A stretch of DNA of 7,737 nucleotides from positions 1 to 7,737 of the forward strand of contig JAGYOO010000057.1 in NCBI GenBank assembly GCA_018399295.1. Reading direction: 5' to 3'. Source of the stretch: Candidatus Omnitrophota bacterium. GTDB taxonomy: Bacteria; Omnitrophota; Gorgyraeia; B26-G9. Positions 5,543 through 7,737 of this stretch are shown in pieces (the stretch's first letter is position 1; each line of letters begins with the position of its first letter). The notes under the pieces were generated by a model that made no database searches, was not told the origin of the DNA, and saw only the letters and a list, made by a program, of their open reading frames with translations. The position numbers were made by a program, and so were the translations under genes.

Positions 5543-6223
5543 TTAAAACGAGCACGGTTTTATGAATTTTTCCCAATGCGCGAACAGTTCCCGGGTAGCG
5601 TGAACATCCCGCAGACAATAACGGGCAATTTCCAGATGCTGGCCCTGCTGAAACATCCCTTTGACCTGGTCCCCCTGCACTCCCTCTTCTTTCGGACTCT
5701 TTATCCCGAACGCCCGGCACCACATATCCAGACCAAAGCGGCGGCGGAAGGCCCCGTAAAACGAAAGCTGATCGCAAAGATCAACATGCGTCCGCGCGTC
5801 ATAACGATTCGGCATCAATTCCCGCGTGGGTTTTATCCGCTTTATTCCTGAACGCAACAGGAGAAAAGGACAGTCAAATCCCCGGCCATTAAAGGTGACA
5901 AACCGGGAATAGCCGCGCATCCTCTCCCAGAAGTTCCGCAGAATATCCTCCTCGGTTCCGGGAATAAACTCCGCGCCCCCTTCCTGAAACGCCTGCATCC
6001 GGCTTCCGGGAGACTGAAAAAAAACACTGCCCCGGCCGCTATCGCAATCAACCATAGCCACGGTAACGATCTGAGCGGTAATCGGATAAAAGTTCAGAGA
6101 GCCGCGAACCTCTTCCTCGTCTTCAGGAGTTTCAACTCTTTTCATAAGATTCTCCCGGGTCGCCTCGTCCAGTTCTTCCAGGTCCCATCCCACTGTTTCA
6201 ATATCAAAAGCCACGCACGCCAT
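5543..6223 (-). CDS. PolB-like 3'-5' exonuclease (DnaQ/RNase H fold)
   Basis: A 226-residue stand-alone exonuclease of the 'PolB exonuclease-related' family (PF10108 type). Exo I is FDIET (Asp7, Glu9), Exo II is FNGRGFD (Asp117), and Exo III is YCLRD (Tyr202 and Asp206). These four acidic residues bind the two metal ions that hydrolyse DNA from the 3' end. An HVDLCDQL segment (146-153) is also typical. No polymerase domain is attached, so the role (repair, or processing of DNA or RNA ends) is unknown. The ATG overlaps the aconitase stop (TAATG), with an AAGGGGAA site just upstream: strong translational coupling to a metabolic enzyme with no evident functional link. Confidence 0.88.
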   Translation of the reverse strand: MACVAFDIETVGWDLEELDEATRENLMKRVETPEDEEEVRGSLNFYPITAQIVTVAMVDCDSGRGSVFFQSPGSRMQAFQEGGAEFIPGTEEDILRNFWERMRGYSRFVTFNGRGFDCPFLLLRSGIKRIKPTRELMPNRYDARTHVDLCDQLSFYGAFRRRFGLDMWCRAFGIKSPKEEGVQGDQVKGMFQQGQHLEIARYCLRDVHATRELFAHWEKFIKPCSF

Positions 6224-7737
6224 TAATTCCCCTTTTCCCGCGTATAGTTAAGCAATCCCCCTGCCAGAACGATCTCAATCTGCCGGGTAGAAAGCGCGTG
6301 TTTAAGTTTTATCCGGCGACCGGGCGCGCTCAGCTCGATATCTTCTCCTGCCTCCAGACGAGAGCGGATCTTTTCCAGAACCAGAGAGTCGTTAGGACTC
6401 AAGGCCGTGTAGTCTTCGGGCTCAACGAAAGTCAGCGGCACGATTCCGAAGTTGACCAGGTTCGCGGCATGGATCCGTTCAAACGATTTAGCAATCACCG
6501 CTTTAACACCAAGATACATCGGGCACATGGCCGCGTGTTCCCGGCTCGACCCCTGTCCGTAACTTTCTCCGGCCACAATAAATACCGCCTGGCCCCGGTC
6601 CCGCAGTCCGGCGGCCCGTTCGGAAAACCTGGGGTCAACGCCTTCAAATACGAATCGGGAATATTTTTCAATATTAGATCGGTATTTAAGCCGGGGGCCG
6701 GCAGGCATAATATGATCGGTCGTAATCTTATCACCTGTCTTTATCCCGATCTCACCTCGGAGGTCTTCCGGCAGCGGGGTGTTCCGCGGCGGCTCACCGA
6801 TGTTCGGACCGCGCGTCGGCAGCGGCGCCTTGCCTGGTTCAAAAGGATCAATAATCATACTGTCATCCACCGCGAAAAGCTCCGGCATTCTGAATTCAGG
6901 ATACTCTCCTGGCGGAAGACTAAGCGGGTCCGTAAACTTACCATTAACCGCGGCCAGAACCGCGGTCTCCGGAGACACGAGATAGACCCCGGCGGAAGCG
7001 GTTCCGCTGCGGCCCTCGAAATTGCGATTACTGGTCCGCACGGACACTGCCTTAGTCCGCGGCGCCTGTCCGCTGCCGATACAGAACCCGCAGGTGCTCT
7101 CCATGATCCGGGCTCCGGCATCAATAAAATTTCCCAGAATCCCGGCTTCTGAAATCATTTTCAGGACCTGACGGGAACCCGGGGCCACGGCAAATGAGAC
7201 CCGTGGATTAACCTTACGATTTTTAATGATCTCTCCGCTTACCGTAAGATCCCGTAACGAGGAGTTCGTGCAGCTGCCGATAATGACCTGATCCACCGGC
7301 TGGCCGGAGATCTCCCGGACCGGGACGACGTTCCCTGGTGAATGCGGCAGAGCGACCATGGGCTCGACACTGGCCAGATCGACAACAATGGTTTGATCAT
7401 AAACAGCATCCGAATCAGCCTCCAGACGAACCCAGTCCTGTTCTCGCCCCTGCGCTCTTAAAAACCTGCGGGTCATCTCATCCGAAGGAAAAATACTGGT
7501 AGTAACCCCGGTCTCAGCACCCATGTTGGTTATCGTCGCCCGGTCGGGAACAGAAAGGGTTTGGACCCCGTTCCCCGCGTATTCCAAAACCTTATTTACA
7601 TTACCTTTAGTCGAAAGGATTCTAAGCAAATGCAGAATAACGTCTTTCGCTGAAACCCAGGGCCGGAGCCTTCCGGTTAACTCGACCCGGATCACCTCCG
7701 GAGCCGCAAGAAAAAACAGGCCGCCGCCCATGGCCAC
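6223..7737 (-). CDS. Aconitate hydratase, Aquifex type (5' part missing)
   Basis: The frame runs off the right edge; 504 C-terminal codons are present of an expected protein of about 640-660 residues. It isomerises citrate and isocitrate through cis-aconitate in the TCA cycle. Counting from the edge, the three 4Fe-4S ligands are intact: Cys156 in GSCTNS, and Cys216 and Cys219 in STCGFCIGSG. SNRNFEGRSG (236-245), GDKITTDHIMPAG (335-347) and the swivel-domain GESYGQGSSREHAA (390-403) hold substrate-binding residues. The lack of a long linker between the main and swivel domains fits the short Aquifex type rather than AcnA or AcnB. The first codon in the window (GTG) is internal. A 3-isopropylmalate dehydratase is unlikely because the two domains are fused and the aconitase motifs are present. 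Confidence 0.95.
   Translation of the reverse strand: MAMGGGLFFLAAPEVIRVELTGRLRPWVSAKDVILHLLRILSTKGNVNKVLEYAGNGVQTLSVPDRATITNMGAETGVTTSIFPSDEMTRRFLRAQGREQDWVRLEADSDAVYDQTIVVDLASVEPMVALPHSPGNVVPVREISGQPVDQVIIGSCTNSSLRDLTVSGEIIKNRKVNPRVSFAVAPGSRQVLKMISEAGILGNFIDAGARIMESTCGFCIGSGQAPRTKAVSVRTSNRNFEGRSGTASAGVYLVSPETAVLAAVNGKFTDPLSLPPGEYPEFRMPELFAVDDSMIIDPFEPGKAPLPTRGPNIGEPPRNTPLPEDLRGEIGIKTGDKITTDHIMPAGPRLKYRSNIEKYSRFVFEGVDPRFSERAAGLRDRGQAVFIVAGESYGQGSSREHAAMCPMYLGVKAVIAKSFERIHAANLVNFGIVPLTFVEPEDYTALSPNDSLVLEKIRSRLEAGEDIELSAPGRRIKLKHALSTRQIEIVLAGGLLNYTREKGN

Noticed and set aside
6298..7152. 284-codon plus-strand ORF
   Set aside because: Antisense shadow of the aconitase; arginine- and histidine-rich with no recognisable domain.
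7735..7737. GTG at the right edge as aconitase start
   Set aside because: The sequence there is mid-domain in the aconitase family, and about 140 residues of the catalytic region would be missing; the gene continues outside the window.

Overview
The window is bacterial chromosome, about half G+C. All nine supported protein genes lie on the minus strand and are read from the right edge to the left. A membrane-anchored SurA/PpiD-type periplasmic chaperone implies a cell with an outer membrane. The short Aquifex-type aconitase and the TrpB2-type tryptophan synthase beta chain are typical of anaerobic or deep-branching bacteria. The N-terminus of the PpiD-like protein recalls uncultured lineages such as Omnitrophota, but this placement is a low-confidence impression, not something the sequence proves.

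Right and centre (7737 to 2382): a tight gene train of an aconitase (5' part outside the window), a PolB-type 3'-5' exonuclease (start and stop overlap as TAATG), an OsmC/Ohr-like thiol peroxidase, a ureidoglycolate-lyase-like cupin (2-nt gap), a short gap with a good sigma70-like promoter, an eight-cysteine YkgJ-like protein, TrpB2 (22-bp overlap), a DUF167/YggU protein (3-nt gap), a hairpin-bearing gap, and a NifU C-terminal-type Fe-S protein. The train ends at a rho-independent terminator at 2335-2369. Aconitase (4Fe-4S), Nfu (Fe-S delivery), OsmC (peroxide reduction) and the cysteine-cluster protein could form a loose Fe-S/redox theme, with TrpB2 serving tryptophan formation. This link is inference from proximity.

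Centre-left (about 1400 to 2334): roughly 900 bp with no credible gene but much structure. It holds a run of seven related 8-bp units, a 24-nt imperfect tandem repeat that looks like the end of an insertion sequence, a perfect 13-bp hairpin, an 80-nt nested inverted repeat that can form a pseudoknot, and a pair of inverted motif copies about 300 bp apart. It looks like a pile-up of dispersed repeats and mobile-element debris, possibly including a structured RNA. It is the least explained part of the window.

Left (1287 to 1): the first 429 codons of the PpiD-like chaperone, behind its own promoter. Its 3' end lies outside the window.
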